From Kineococcus aurantiacus (GTDB lineage: Bacteria; Actinomycetota; Actinomycetes; Actinomycetales; Kineococcaceae), in contig NZ_JACCBB010000001.1 in the NCBI RefSeq assembly GCF_013409345.1, positions 1,798,001-1,862,000 on the forward strand: DNA of 64,000 nucleotides, read 5' to 3'. A program made the translations under genes and the position numbers. The notes under the pieces are model-generated. The model saw only the letters and a program-made list of their open reading frames with translations, was not told the origin of the DNA and searched no databases. Below are positions 36,141-45,766 of this stretch, one piece after another (the first letter of the stretch is position 1; every line of letters starts with the position of its first letter).

Positions 36141-38224
36141 CGGGCCGCCGCCCGCGTCGCGGTGGGGACCGGCAGCAGCGGGGCCAGGTGCTCGCGCAGC
36201 TTCGCCTGCACGACCTCCGGGGACGTCGTGGCGTCCAGGACGAGGTAGCGCTCGGGGGCGCGGGCCGCCAGCAGCAGGAACTGCTCGCGCACGCGGGCGT
36301 GGAAGGCCCCGGGCTCGGCCTCCACGCGGTCCTCGGCGGCCCGGCCGGCGCGGCGCTGCGCGGCGGTGGTGGGGTCGACGTCGAGGACGACGGTCAGGTC
36401 CGGCAGCAGCCCCTGGGTGGCCCAGCGCGACAGCGTCTCGACCTCGCTCGCGGGCAGGTCGCGCCCGGCGCCCTGGTAGGCCAGGGAGGAGTCGACGTAC
36501 CGGTCGGTGAGCACGACCGCGCCGCGCCGCAGCCCGGGGCGGACGACCTCGGCGACGTGCTGGGCGCGGTCGGCGGCGAACAGCAGCGCCTCGGCGCGGG
36601 GGCTCAGCGGCGGCCCGTCGCGGTGCTCCAGCAGGAGCGCGCGCACGTCGCGGCCCGTCGCCGTCCCGCCGGGTTCGCGGGTCACGACGGCCTCGTGCCC
36701 GAGCTCCTCCAGCCAGGCCGCGAGCAGCCGGGCCTGGGTGGTCTTGCCGGACCCGTCCCCGCCCTCCAGGGCCAGGAAGAACCCGCCCCCGCCGCGGACG
36801 GCCGGCTCCCCGGCGGGCGCGGCGGGTTCCCCGCGCTGCTTCCACGCCCGGACGAGGTCGGCGCGCAGGCTCGTGCCGGGCCGGTCGTCCATCTGCCGGA
36901 ACGCCACGACGCCCGCGGCGGTCGTGACGACCCCCGCCAGGACCATCGTCAGGGCCGACCCGGCGTAGGTGACCGACCAGTGCGGGCTGGGCGCGAACGT
37001 CCGGTCGCCCAGGGCGTTCGCCACCCAGGGGGCGACGAGGACGACGGCGATGACGACGACGCGGGTGCTGGAGCCCACGAAGGAGAAGGTGCGGCCGCGG
37101 ACGTCGTCGTCGACCTCCAGGCCCAGCAGCGTGTACGCCGAGACGTACGCCAGCCCCGTGAACAGGCCCAGCGCCACGACGAACAGGGCCGCGACGACGA
37201 TGTCGCCGACCAGCGCGACGAGCACGAGGGAGACCCCGGCCAGGGACAGCGCCAGCCCGAACGTGCGGCGCCGGCTGAACCCGCTGAGCCAGCGCGGCCC
37301 CTGCCACACACCGAGGGCGACCCCCGCGAAGACGGCCATGACGACGACGCCGTACCCGGGGTCCCCCGCGCCCAGGCTCGTGACGAAGGCGCGGCCGAGC
37401 CCCAGCACGACCCCGCCGGCGGCGAAGGCCGTGAGCATCCCCAGGACGAGCCCGCGCAGCAGCGGCGTCCTCCCGACGAACCGCCAGCCCTCGACGATGT
37501 CGCGCCCCAGCGTCGGGGCGAGCCCGCCCTCGCGCGGCGCGGCCCGGCGCGGGGGGATGTCCAGGCGCCAGATGACGGCCGCGGCGACGAGGAAGGTCAG
37601 GGCGTTGACGTACATCGCCAGGTCGGACTGGCCACCGGCCAGGAAGGGCAGGACGTTGTCGAGGACCCCCGTGAGCAGGGTCAGCAGGATGAATGCCAGG
37701 CCCGCGACGGGCGCGGAGCCGTAGGTGGCGACGAGGCTGACCTGGTTGGCGGCCTCCAGCCGGTTCGCCGGGACCAGGTTCGGGACGGTGGCGTCCTTGG
37801 CGGGGCCCCAGAAGAGGGTGACGAGCTCGATGAGCAGCGTCGCCACGAACAGCCACGTGAGGTTCCCGACCAGCGGGATCGAGGCGAACAGCGCGAAGCG
37901 GAGCACGTCGCCGACGACCATCGTCAGCCGGCGGTCCAGCCGGTCGGCCAGGGCGCCGGCGAGCGGGCCCAGGAGCGCGGCCGGGGCCAGCTGCAGGACG
38001 AAGACGGTGGAGACCGCGACGCTGGTCCGCGTCGAGTCCCCCAGGGTCAGGCTCGCCGCGGTGCCCAGCTTGGCGAGCATCCCCAGCCAGTCCCCGAAGC
38101 TGGAGAGCATGAGCGAGAGCCACATGCGGCGGAAGTCGGGGTGCTCGCGCAGCAGGGTCCGCACGTCGTGGTCGGGTGCGGCCGCCTCCGGGGTCGGGGT
38201 GGGGGCGGCTGCGGGGGGAGTCAC
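36137..38224 (-). CDS. tmk: Bifunctional MFS-type membrane protein / thymidylate kinase
   Basis: A 695-residue fusion. Residues about 20-440 form a twelve-helix major facilitator domain (FGDWLGML, LAPAALLGPLAGALADRLDRR). Residues about 480-690 form a complete dTMP kinase with P-loop EGGDGSGKTTQ, TREPGGT and DRYVDSSLAYQG. The kinase makes dTDP for DNA synthesis; the transported substrate is unknown. Such fusions are known in actinobacteria. TACCCT six bases upstream of the GTG at 38224 suggests a leaderless start. holB follows with a GTGA overlap, linking nucleotide supply to replication genes. Confidence 0.93.
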   Translation of the reverse strand: MTPPAAAPTPTPEAAAPDHDVRTLLREHPDFRRMWLSLMLSSFGDWLGMLAKLGTAASLTLGDSTRTSVAVSTVFVLQLAPAALLGPLAGALADRLDRRLTMVVGDVLRFALFASIPLVGNLTWLFVATLLIELVTLFWGPAKDATVPNLVPANRLEAANQVSLVATYGSAPVAGLAFILLTLLTGVLDNVLPFLAGGQSDLAMYVNALTFLVAAAVIWRLDIPPRRAAPREGGLAPTLGRDIVEGWRFVGRTPLLRGLVLGMLTAFAAGGVVLGLGRAFVTSLGAGDPGYGVVVMAVFAGVALGVWQGPRWLSGFSRRRTFGLALSLAGVSLVLVALVGDIVVAALFVVALGLFTGLAYVSAYTLLGLEVDDDVRGRTFSFVGSSTRVVVIAVVLVAPWVANALGDRTFAPSPHWSVTYAGSALTMVLAGVVTTAAGVVAFRQMDDRPGTSLRADLVRAWKQRGEPAAPAGEPAVRGGGGFFLALEGGDGSGKTTQARLLAAWLEELGHEAVVTREPGGTATGRDVRALLLEHRDGPPLSPRAEALLFAADRAQHVAEVVRPGLRRGAVVLTDRYVDSSLAYQGAGRDLPASEVETLSRWATQGLLPDLTVVLDVDPTTAAQRRAGRAAEDRVEAEPGAFHARVREQFLLLAARAPERYLVLDATTSPEVVQAKLREHLAPLLPVPTATRAAAR

Positions 38225-38273
38225 GACGTCAGGGTAGTTGCCGGTGCCGACAGCCCCCCGCTCCCGCAGCGGG

Positions 38274-38302
38274 CCCCGGGGCCGCGCGCGGCGGCCCCGG
38301 GG
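38274..38302 (-). terminator. Terminator of topA
   Basis: A perfect 12-bp stem (38274-38285 with 38291-38302) and 5-base loop begins five bases after the topA stop codon. Confidence 0.85.
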
Positions 38303-38306
38303 TCGG

Positions 38307-41141
38307 TCAGGACTCCGCGGCGGCGGCCGTCTTCTTCGCGGCCGTCTTCTTCGCCGCGGTCTTCTTCGCGGGCGTCGTCCTCTTCGCGGCGGCCTTCTTG
38401 GCCGTCTTCTTCACCGGCCCCTTGGCCCGCTTCTCGGCGAGCAGCTCGGCGGCGCGCTCCAGCGTCAGCGTCTCGGGGTCGTCGTCCTTGCGCAGCGTGG
38501 CGTTGGTCGTGCCGTCCGTCGCGTACGGGCCGAAGCGGCCGTCCTTGACGACGATCGGCTGTCCGGACTCGGGGTCGGGACCGAGCTCCTTGAGCGGGGG
38601 CTTGGCCACCGCACCGCGCCGCGTCTTGGGCTGGGCGTAGATCGCCAGCGCCTCCGGCAGCGTGATGGTGAGGAGCTGGTCCTCGTTCTCCAGGGACCGC
38701 GAGTCCGTGCCCTTCTTCAGGTACGGACCGTAGCGGCCGTTCTGCGCGGTGATCTCGTCGCCGGACTCGGGGTCGGCGCCCACGACGCGCGGCAGGGACA
38801 GCAGCTGCAGGGCCTGCTCCAGGGTGACGGTCTCGACCGACATGTCCTTGAACAGCGACCCCGTGCGCGGCTTGGCCTTCGCCGCCTTCTTCGCGGTGCG
38901 CTTCTTCGGCGCCCCCTCGGCGGCCGGCTCGGGCGCCGGCTCGTCCTCGATCAGCTCGGTGACGTACGGGCCGTACCGGCCCACCCGCGCGACGACCGTG
39001 CGGCCCGACGCGGGGTCCTGCCCCAGCACGCGGTCCCCGTCGGACTGGGAGGTCAGCAGCTCGCGCGCCTTGGCGACGGTCATCTCGTCGGGGGCGACGT
39101 CCTCGGGCACCGAGGCCTTGAGCAGCTCCCCCGTCTCGGCGTCCGGGCCCTCCAGGTACGGGCCGTACCGGCCCACCCGCAGGACGATGCCCTCGCCGAT
39201 GGGGACCGTGGAGATCTCCCGCGCGTCGATGGCGCCGAGGTCGTCGGCCAGGCCCTTGATGCCGTCGAGCTCGGCGGCCGCGCCCCCGGCGGGGCCGGAG
39301 GCGTCCGGCGCGGCGGGCGCGGAACCGTTGGCCGGGCCGTCGGCGCCGAAGTAGAACCGCGTCAGCCAGTCGACGCGCTCGGCCTCACCGCGGCTGATCG
39401 CGTCGAGGTCGTTCTCCATCTCGGCGGTGAAGTCGTAGTCGACGAGCTTGGGGAAGTGCTCCTCCAGCAGCCGCGTCACCGCGAACGCCAGCCAGCTCGG
39501 GACCAGGGCCGAGCCCTTGTACCAGACGTACCCGCGGTCGACGATGGTCGAGATGATCGACTGGAACGTCGAGGGGCGCCCGATCCCCTTCTCCTCCAAC
39601 GTCTTGATGAGGCTGGCCTCGGTGTAGCGGGCCGGCGGGGTCGTCTCGTGGCCGTCGGCGGCCAGGTCCCGCGCGGTGAGCCGGTCGCCCGCGGCGACCT
39701 GCGGCAGGCGGCGGTCGTCGTCGCCGGAGCCCTCGTCGTCGCGGGTGGCGTCGCGGCCCTCCTCGTAGGCGGCGAGGAACCCGCGGAACGTGATGATGGT
39801 GCCGGAGGCGGAGAACTCGACGTCGCGGCCGTCGGCCGTCGTCGCGCCCAGGCGGACGGTCGCGGTGGTGCCGCGCGCGTCGTGCATCTGGGAGGCGACG
39901 GTCCGCTTCCAGATGAGGTCGTACAGGCGGAACTCGTCGCCGCGCAGCTCCCCGGAGACCTGCGCGGGGGTGCGGAAGTTCTCCCCCGCCGGGCGGATCG
40001 CCTCGTGGCCCTCCTGCGCGTTCTTCGCCTTCGAGGTGTAGTTGCGCGGGGAGTCCGGCACGTACTCGGGCCCGTACAGCTCCCGGGCCTGCGAGCGGGC
40101 CGCGGCCAGCGCCTGCGCCGACAGCTGGATCGAGTCGGTGCGCATGTACGTGATGTAGCCGCGCTCGTACAGGCCCTGTGCGGTCCGCATCGTCTGCCGG
40201 GCGTTCAGCCGCAGCTTGCGGGAGGCCTCCTGCTGGAGCGTGGAGGTGATGAACGGCGCCGCCGGGCGGCGGGTGTACGGCTTCTCCTCGACCCCGCGGA
40301 CGGCGAACTGCGCGTCCTGCAGCCCCGCGACGATGGCCTCGGCGGCCGCGACGTCGAGGTGCGCGACGTTCTGCGTCTTCAGCGTGCCGTCGTCGTGGAA
40401 GTCGCGGCCCGAGGCCACGCGACGGCCCTCGACCTGCGACAGCTTCGCGGAGAAGGCGCTGTCGCCCTCGGGCTGGAAGGTGCCGGTGATGTCGGCGTAG
40501 CCGGCGGCGACGAACGCCATCCGCTCCCGCTCGCGCTCGACGCACAGGCGCGTCGCCACCGACTGCACGCGCCCGGCGGACAGGCCCGCGCGGACCTTGC
40601 GCCACAGCACCGGGGACAGCTCGTAGCCGTAGAGGCGGTCCAGGATGCGGCGGGTCTCCTGGGCGTCGACGAGGCGGTCGTCGATGTCGCGCAGCTCCTG
40701 CACGGCCTGCTGGATGGCCTCGCGGGTGATCTCGCCGAAGACCATGCGGCGGTACGGGATGCGCGGTTCGAGGGCCTGCACGAGGTGCCAGGCGATGGCT
40801 TCACCCTCGCGGTCGCGGTCGGTGGCGAGGATGAGCTCGTCGGCGTCCTTGAGGGCGCGCTTGAGCTCGGAGACCTTCTTCTTCTTGTCGCTGTCGACGA
40901 CGTAGTACGGCTCGAAGCCGTGCTCGACGTCGACCGCGAACTTGCCGAACGGGCCCTTCTTCATGTCCTCGGGCAGCTGGGAGGGCTGCGGCAGGTCGCG
41001 GATGTGACCGACCGAGGCCTCCACGACGTAGCCGGGGCCGAGGTAGTTGGAGATGTTCTTGACCTTGTTCGGCGACTCGACGATCACCAGTCGGCGCAGT
41101 CCGTCACCGGACGACGTGGTTGCTCCGGACTTGCCCGCCAC
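38307..41141 (-). CDS. topA: DNA topoisomerase I
   Basis: Relaxes negative supercoils behind polymerases. The 944-residue type IA enzyme has a Toprim domain (VIVESPNKVKNISNYLG; DRDREGEAIAWHL) and the active-site Tyr in YITYMRTDS. The C-terminal third carries at least four GRxGPY repeats typical of actinobacterial TopA, and a final Lys/Ala tail of PAKKTAAKKT-like repeats that binds DNA. No zinc-finger cysteines are seen there. AGAGGCAGGA precedes the GTG at 41141. The next downstream unit, MFS-tmk, is separated by a terminator. Confidence 0.97.
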   Translation of the reverse strand: MAGKSGATTSSGDGLRRLVIVESPNKVKNISNYLGPGYVVEASVGHIRDLPQPSQLPEDMKKGPFGKFAVDVEHGFEPYYVVDSDKKKKVSELKRALKDADELILATDRDREGEAIAWHLVQALEPRIPYRRMVFGEITREAIQQAVQELRDIDDRLVDAQETRRILDRLYGYELSPVLWRKVRAGLSAGRVQSVATRLCVERERERMAFVAAGYADITGTFQPEGDSAFSAKLSQVEGRRVASGRDFHDDGTLKTQNVAHLDVAAAEAIVAGLQDAQFAVRGVEEKPYTRRPAAPFITSTLQQEASRKLRLNARQTMRTAQGLYERGYITYMRTDSIQLSAQALAAARSQARELYGPEYVPDSPRNYTSKAKNAQEGHEAIRPAGENFRTPAQVSGELRGDEFRLYDLIWKRTVASQMHDARGTTATVRLGATTADGRDVEFSASGTIITFRGFLAAYEEGRDATRDDEGSGDDDRRLPQVAAGDRLTARDLAADGHETTPPARYTEASLIKTLEEKGIGRPSTFQSIISTIVDRGYVWYKGSALVPSWLAFAVTRLLEEHFPKLVDYDFTAEMENDLDAISRGEAERVDWLTRFYFGADGPANGSAPAAPDASGPAGGAAAELDGIKGLADDLGAIDAREISTVPIGEGIVLRVGRYGPYLEGPDAETGELLKASVPEDVAPDEMTVAKARELLTSQSDGDRVLGQDPASGRTVVARVGRYGPYVTELIEDEPAPEPAAEGAPKKRTAKKAAKAKPRTGSLFKDMSVETVTLEQALQLLSLPRVVGADPESGDEITAQNGRYGPYLKKGTDSRSLENEDQLLTITLPEALAIYAQPKTRRGAVAKPPLKELGPDPESGQPIVVKDGRFGPYATDGTTNATLRKDDDPETLTLERAAELLAEKRAKGPVKKTAKKAAAKRTTPAKKTAAKKTAAKKTAAAAES

Positions 41142-41284
41142 TGGTCCTGCCTCTCACCTTCGGTTCGCTGTGCACCCGGGGGCGGCGGCTCGTGGTCCCC
41201 CGACCGTCACGCCCCGCTGTGCACTCTCGCACGCCGCACGCCCCGGACGTGCACCCGGAGCGCGCCTCAATGTGACACGTCCCG

Positions 41285-41306
41285 CCGCCGGTCGTGCAAC
41301 CGGCGG
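41285..41306 (-). terminator. Terminator after the 42-kb methyltransferase gene
   Basis: CCGCCGGT (41285-41292) pairs with ACCGGCGG (41299-41306) around a 6-base loop, about 20 bp beyond the stop. Confidence 0.65.
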
Positions 41307-41326
41307 GGGTCGGCGCGTCCCCGCGG

Positions 41327-42835
41327 TCAGGGCAGGAGCAGGAACCCGTCCTGCACGAGGGAGCGCACCCGCGGGTACAGCCGCTGCCGCACGTCACCGA
41401 CGGGCTCCTCCCCCAGCACCGCCAGGCCCGCGGTGACCTGCCCGACGGTCAGCTCCCCGTCGCAGGCCCCGACGAGCCCGGCGAGGTCGCCGTCGACCTG
41501 GGCGACGCGGCGCAGCCCGCCGCCCTGGCGCAGCAGCACGATGCGGGGGTCGGGGTCGCCGGGGGTGTGGTACCGCTCGTCGGTGACGTCGGGGGCCACC
41601 CGCAGGGCCAGGTCCCCCAGGTCCTCCAGCCCGGCCAGCGCGTCGTGGACGGCCAGGCCGGTCGCGAAGACCTCCCCCAGCGGGTCGCTCAGCGCGGCCA
41701 GGTTCTCCTCGAACCGGCGCAGCGGCGCGCCCGCCCGCAGCGGCTTGCGCAGCGTGACGACGCCGAAGCCGACGCCGCTGACGCCGCGCGCGGCGAAGTC
41801 GTCCAGCCACGCGGTGTACAGCTCGTCGAAGCGGGGCCCGGGCTTCTGCCCCCCGTCGCGGATCCACGTCTCGGCGTACAGGGCCGGGTCGGCGACCTCG
41901 CGCTGGACGACCCACGCGTCCAGGCCCGTGCCCTCCAGCCAGCCCTCCAGGCGCTGCGACCAGCTCTGCCCGTCGTGCAGCTCCCAGTTGCCCAGCAGCT
42001 GCGCCACGCCCCCGGGTTCGAGCACCGACCCGACCTGCCCGACGAGCCGCGCGACGAGGGAGTCGCCGGGCATCCCGCCGTCGCGGTACTCGTACGTGGG
42101 CACGGCGCCGGTGCGGGGGGTGATGACGAACGGCGGGTTGGACACCACCAGGCCGAACCGCTCGCCCTCCTCCACGGGCTCCAGCAGCGACCCCTGCCGC
42201 AGGTCCAGGGCCGTCTCGTTGAGGGCGGCGTTGACGGCCGCGAGGTCCAGGGCGCGCTCGGAGGTGTCCGTGGCGGTGACGCGGCGCGCGTGCCGGGCGG
42301 CGTGCAGGGCCTGGATGCCGCAGCCGGTGCCGACGTCCAGGACGCGGTCCACCGGGGTGCGCACGGTCGCCGAGGCCAGGGTCAGCGAGGCGCCCCCGAC
42401 GCCCAGGACGTGGTCGGCCGACAGCGCCTCCCCGGTGGCCAGCTCGCCGAGGTCGCTGACCAGCCACCACTGCGCGGTCCCGGAGGCGTCGTCGACGGCG
42501 TAGGGCCGCAGGTCCACCAGGGGCCGCACCTCGTCCCCGGGCGCGGACCCGGCGGCGGCGACGAGCCCGAGCGCGGCGGCCCCGTCGGTCCCCGTGCGCG
42601 GCAGGGCCGCGTCGAGCTCGGCGCGGGTCACGGTCCGGCCCAGCGTGGCGCAGCGCAGCAGCACCGCGGCCGGCTCGCGGGACCCGGCCGTGGCCCGCAG
42701 CGCCGGCAGCGGCTGCTCGCGGTCCAGGGCCGCCGAGGCGACGTCCCCGACGAGTTCCCCGACCCCGTCGACGGTGTAGTTCGCGGCACGCAGGTCCTCG
42801 CGCAGGCCGGCGAGGAGTTCTCTGGGATCGGTCAC
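41327..42835 (-). CDS. N5/N6-type class I methyltransferase (HemK-like motif)
   Basis: A 502-residue protein. A helical N-terminal domain (about 1-150) precedes a methyltransferase domain with motif I VLDVGTGCGIQALHAA and catalytic VVSNPPFVI, the NPPY-type motif of enzymes acting on amino nitrogen of glutamine, adenine or guanine. A C-terminal domain of about 150 residues follows. The substrate is unknown; rRNA is a fair guess from the RsmC-like order of domains. GTG 42835 follows hppA by 19 bp, so the two may share a transcript. It is conserved in this position in actinobacteria such as Streptomyces. Confidence 0.85.
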   Translation of the reverse strand: MTDPRELLAGLREDLRAANYTVDGVGELVGDVASAALDREQPLPALRATAGSREPAAVLLRCATLGRTVTRAELDAALPRTGTDGAAALGLVAAAGSAPGDEVRPLVDLRPYAVDDASGTAQWWLVSDLGELATGEALSADHVLGVGGASLTLASATVRTPVDRVLDVGTGCGIQALHAARHARRVTATDTSERALDLAAVNAALNETALDLRQGSLLEPVEEGERFGLVVSNPPFVITPRTGAVPTYEYRDGGMPGDSLVARLVGQVGSVLEPGGVAQLLGNWELHDGQSWSQRLEGWLEGTGLDAWVVQREVADPALYAETWIRDGGQKPGPRFDELYTAWLDDFAARGVSGVGFGVVTLRKPLRAGAPLRRFEENLAALSDPLGEVFATGLAVHDALAGLEDLGDLALRVAPDVTDERYHTPGDPDPRIVLLRQGGGLRRVAQVDGDLAGLVGACDGELTVGQVTAGLAVLGEEPVGDVRQRLYPRVRSLVQDGFLLLP

Positions 42836-42854
42836 GTGGCGCGAGTCTGCCAGC

Positions 42855-45206
42855 TCAGGGCAGCTGCTCGGCTCCCTGGTCGGTGCGCGGGACGGTGCGC
42901 ACGTCGACGTCTGCGGGCCCGGTGGGGGCCGCCATGTCGACCCGCCGCAGCTTGCTGGCGGCGACGGCCGCGACGATCACCGCGGCCGCGACGACGGCGA
43001 TCCCGTACCGCAGCCACGGGTTCTCGTCCGCGCCGACGGTCAGGGTGACGACGGCCGGGGCCACCAGCAGCGCGACGAGGTTCATGACCTTGATGAGCGG
43101 GTTGATGGCCGGCCCGGCGGTGTCCTTGAACGGGTCGCCGACGGTGTCGCCGATGACGGTCGCCGCGTGCGCCTCGGACCCCTTGCCGCCGTGCAGGCCG
43201 TCCTCGACGAGCTTCTTGGCGTTGTCCCACGCCCCGCCGGAGTTCGCCAGGAACACCGCCATGAGCACCCCGGCCCCGATCGCCCCGCCCAGGAAACCCG
43301 CCAGCGGCGCCACGCCCAAGCCGAAGCCGACGGCGATGGGCGAGAACGCGGCCAGCAGGCCCGGGGTGGCGAGCTCGCGCAGCGCGTCGCGCGTGCACAG
43401 GTCCACGACCCGGCCGTGGTCGGGCTGCTCGGTGCCGTCCATGATCCCGGGGTGGTCGGCGAACTGCCGGCGCACCTCCAGGACGACGGCCCCCGCGGAG
43501 CGGCCGACGGCGTTGATCGCCAGGCCCGCGAAGAGGAACACCACCGCGGCCCCGAGCAGCACCCCGACCAGCGTCGTGGGGGTGGAGACCTGGAAGTCGG
43601 TCAGGGTGGCCAGCACGTACGCCGCCGGGCGCTCGACCCCCACCGCGACCTCGGAGATCCGGCTCGTCACGGCGTCCTGGTAGGACCCGAACAGCGCCGT
43701 CGCCGCCAGGACGGCCGTCGCGATCGCGATGCCCTTCGTCACGGCCTTCGTGGTGTTCCCGACGGCGTCGAGCTCGGTGAGGACCGCGGCCCCCTCCCCG
43801 TCGACGTCGCCGCTCATCTCGGCGATGCCCTGCGCGTTGTCGCTGACGGGCCCGAAGGTGTCCATGGCGACGATGACCCCGACGGTCGTCAGCAGACCGC
43901 ACCCGGCCAGCGCCACGAGGAACATCGCCAGCGCCAGCACGCCCCCGGCCAGGACGAACGCCAGGAACACCGCCCCGGCGATGACGAGCGTCGTGTAGAC
44001 CGCCGACTCCAGGCCCAGCCCGATGCCGGACAGCACGACCGTGGCGGCGCCCGTGAGGGAGGACCCGGCGACGTCCCGCGTGGGTCTGGCCTCGGTCCCG
44101 GTGTAGTGGCCGGTGAGGAACAGGATGAGGACGGCCAGCAGGATCCCCAGGAACACCGCGGCGAACGCGATGAGGCGCGGGTCGCCGTTGAGGGTCGCCA
44201 CCGTCTCCCCGGCCCCGGTGAACTCCGCGAACGACCCCGGCAGGTACGCGTAGCAGGCGACCGCGGTGCCGGCCAGGGCGACCACCGCCGACAGGTAGAA
44301 GCCGTTCTGGATGGACGTCAGCCCGCTGACGCCCGGTTTCGCGCGGACCAGCACGACGCCCAGGGCCGCGGTGACCGCGCCGATGGCGGGGATGAGCAGC
44401 GGCAGGACCAGCCCGTCCTGACCGATCGCGGCGCTACCCAGGATGACGGCCGCGACGATCGTCACGGCGTACGACTCGAACAGGTCCGCGGCCATGCCCG
44501 CGCAGTCGCCGACGTTGTCGCCGACGTTGTCGGCGATCGTCGCGGGGTTGCGCGGGTCGTCCTCGGGGATGCCCTGCTCGATCTTGCCGACGAGGTCGGC
44601 CCCGACGTCGGCGGCCTTGGTGAAGATGCCGCCGCCGACGCGCATGAACATGGCCAGCAGGGCGGCCCCGAAGCCGAAGCCCTCCAGGACGGTGGGGGCG
44701 TCGTCGCCGTAGGCGAGGACGGCGGCCGCGGCCCCCAGCAGCCCGAGCCCGACGGTCGTCATGCCGACGACGCCGCCGGTGCGGAACGCGACCCGCATGC
44801 CGGCCTCGCGCCCCCCGGCCCCGCTGCGCGCGGCGGCCGCGACGCGGACGTTGGCCCGCACGGCCAGCGACATGCCCAGGTACCCGATGGCGGCGGAGAA
44901 CACGGCCCCCACGACGAACGCGACGCTGCGCGCGGCGCGCAGGTCCCACCCGTCGGCGGGCAGCGCCAGCAGCAGGACGAGGACGGCGACCGCGAACCAG
45001 GCGAGGGTGCGGAACTGCCGGCGCAGGTAGGCCGAGGCGCCGTTCTGGACGGCCCCGGCGATGGCCTGCATCCGCTCGGTGCCCTCGCCGGCGGCGAGGA
45101 CCTGTCGTCGGAACACGAAGGCGGCCACCAGGGCCAGGACGGCGACGACCACGACCGCGACGGCGATGCCCTGCGCGGAACCCGACAGACCCCCGGACAC
45201 TGGCAC
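42855..45206 (-). CDS. hppA: K+-insensitive proton-translocating pyrophosphatase
   Basis: Pumps protons across the membrane using pyrophosphate. The 783-residue protein has about 16 helices and the substrate motif GGGIFTKAADVGADLVGK, with NVGDNVGDCAGMAAD and the C-terminal DTVGDPFKDTAGPA. The lysine in GNTTKA marks the potassium-independent class. GAGGAGGACGC before the GTG at 45206 is a strong ribosome site. It lies between the bldG operon and the methyltransferase gene. With soluble Ppa also encoded, pyrophosphate use is split between heat and proton motive force. Confidence 0.96.
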   Translation of the reverse strand: MPVSGGLSGSAQGIAVAVVVVAVLALVAAFVFRRQVLAAGEGTERMQAIAGAVQNGASAYLRRQFRTLAWFAVAVLVLLLALPADGWDLRAARSVAFVVGAVFSAAIGYLGMSLAVRANVRVAAAARSGAGGREAGMRVAFRTGGVVGMTTVGLGLLGAAAAVLAYGDDAPTVLEGFGFGAALLAMFMRVGGGIFTKAADVGADLVGKIEQGIPEDDPRNPATIADNVGDNVGDCAGMAADLFESYAVTIVAAVILGSAAIGQDGLVLPLLIPAIGAVTAALGVVLVRAKPGVSGLTSIQNGFYLSAVVALAGTAVACYAYLPGSFAEFTGAGETVATLNGDPRLIAFAAVFLGILLAVLILFLTGHYTGTEARPTRDVAGSSLTGAATVVLSGIGLGLESAVYTTLVIAGAVFLAFVLAGGVLALAMFLVALAGCGLLTTVGVIVAMDTFGPVSDNAQGIAEMSGDVDGEGAAVLTELDAVGNTTKAVTKGIAIATAVLAATALFGSYQDAVTSRISEVAVGVERPAAYVLATLTDFQVSTPTTLVGVLLGAAVVFLFAGLAINAVGRSAGAVVLEVRRQFADHPGIMDGTEQPDHGRVVDLCTRDALRELATPGLLAAFSPIAVGFGLGVAPLAGFLGGAIGAGVLMAVFLANSGGAWDNAKKLVEDGLHGGKGSEAHAATVIGDTVGDPFKDTAGPAINPLIKVMNLVALLVAPAVVTLTVGADENPWLRYGIAVVAAAVIVAAVAASKLRRVDMAAPTGPADVDVRTVPRTDQGAEQLP

Positions 45207-45281
45207 GCGTCCTCCTCGACGAGTGATGACCTTGTCTTGCAGCCTAGGACAGCGCTCCCGGCACCACCAGACTCGCGATCA

Positions 45282-45296
45282 CCCGTCGGGGACGGG
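45282..45296 (-). terminator. Weak hairpin after the RsbW-like gene
   Basis: CCCGTC-GGG-GACGGG forms a 6-bp stem just past the stop codon, separating the bldG operon from hppA. Confidence 0.35.
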
Positions 45297-45302
45297 AGGG
45301 GT

Positions 45303-45737
45303 TCAGGAGTTGCGGGCCCCCGCGACGTCCTCGGGGGCGAGCTTCCAGGTGAGGCTGAGGCCGCCGGAGGCGCCCGCCTGACCGCTGGTGTCGGACATCC
45401 CCGCCATGAGCGCCAGGGACAGCGGGTCCTCGGTCGCCAGCGGGCCGGGCCCGGTCTCGGGCAGCGGGTCGCCGTGGACGTCGCACTGCACGACCGTCAC
45501 GTCGAGCCCGTCGCGGTCGTCGCACAACCGCATGTCGACGAGCCCGACGGCCGGGCCCGTGGTCGTCCGCAGCGCCCCGCCGGCCACGGCCCGCGCGCAG
45601 GCCTCGCCGATCGCGATGCGGATCTCGTCGAGCTGGTCCTCCCCGAAACCGGCCCGCCGCGCCACCGACACGGCGACGAGCCGCGCGGTGCGCACGTGCT
45701 CGGCCAGCGGGGAGAACCGCAGGGTGACGGTGGGCAC
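45303..45737 (-). CDS. RsbW-like anti-sigma factor, degenerate ATP site
   Basis: A 144-residue HATPase_c-type protein, partner of the STAS protein upstream. LRFSPLAEHVRTARLVAVS and QLDEIRIAIGEACARAV align with RsbW-family anti-sigma factors, but the Mg-binding Asn of the N-box is replaced (ACARAV instead of xxNAV) and no DxGxG is evident. It may therefore not phosphorylate its partner. In Streptomyces the gene after bldG is also an anti-sigma-like protein, so position supports the role. GTG 45737 is 29 bp from the bldG stop. Confidence 0.78.
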   Translation of the reverse strand: MPTVTLRFSPLAEHVRTARLVAVSVARRAGFGEDQLDEIRIAIGEACARAVAGGALRTTTGPAVGLVDMRLCDDRDGLDVTVVQCDVHGDPLPETGPGPLATEDPLSLALMAGMSDTSGQAGASGGLSLTWKLAPEDVAGARNS

Positions 45738-45766
45738 GGTGGGGTGTTCCTCGTTCCGGGTGGGGA

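Noticed and set aside
38310-38420. Lys/Ala repeats at the topA end as a separate tandem-repeat element
   Set aside because: They are the normal DNA-binding tail of actinobacterial TopA and stay in frame to the stop.
41161-41280. Three GTGCAC palindromes upstream of topA as an operator set
   Set aside because: They are at 41170, 41219 and 41249 with irregular spacing and no match to a known operator; six-base GC palindromes are expected often in such DNA.
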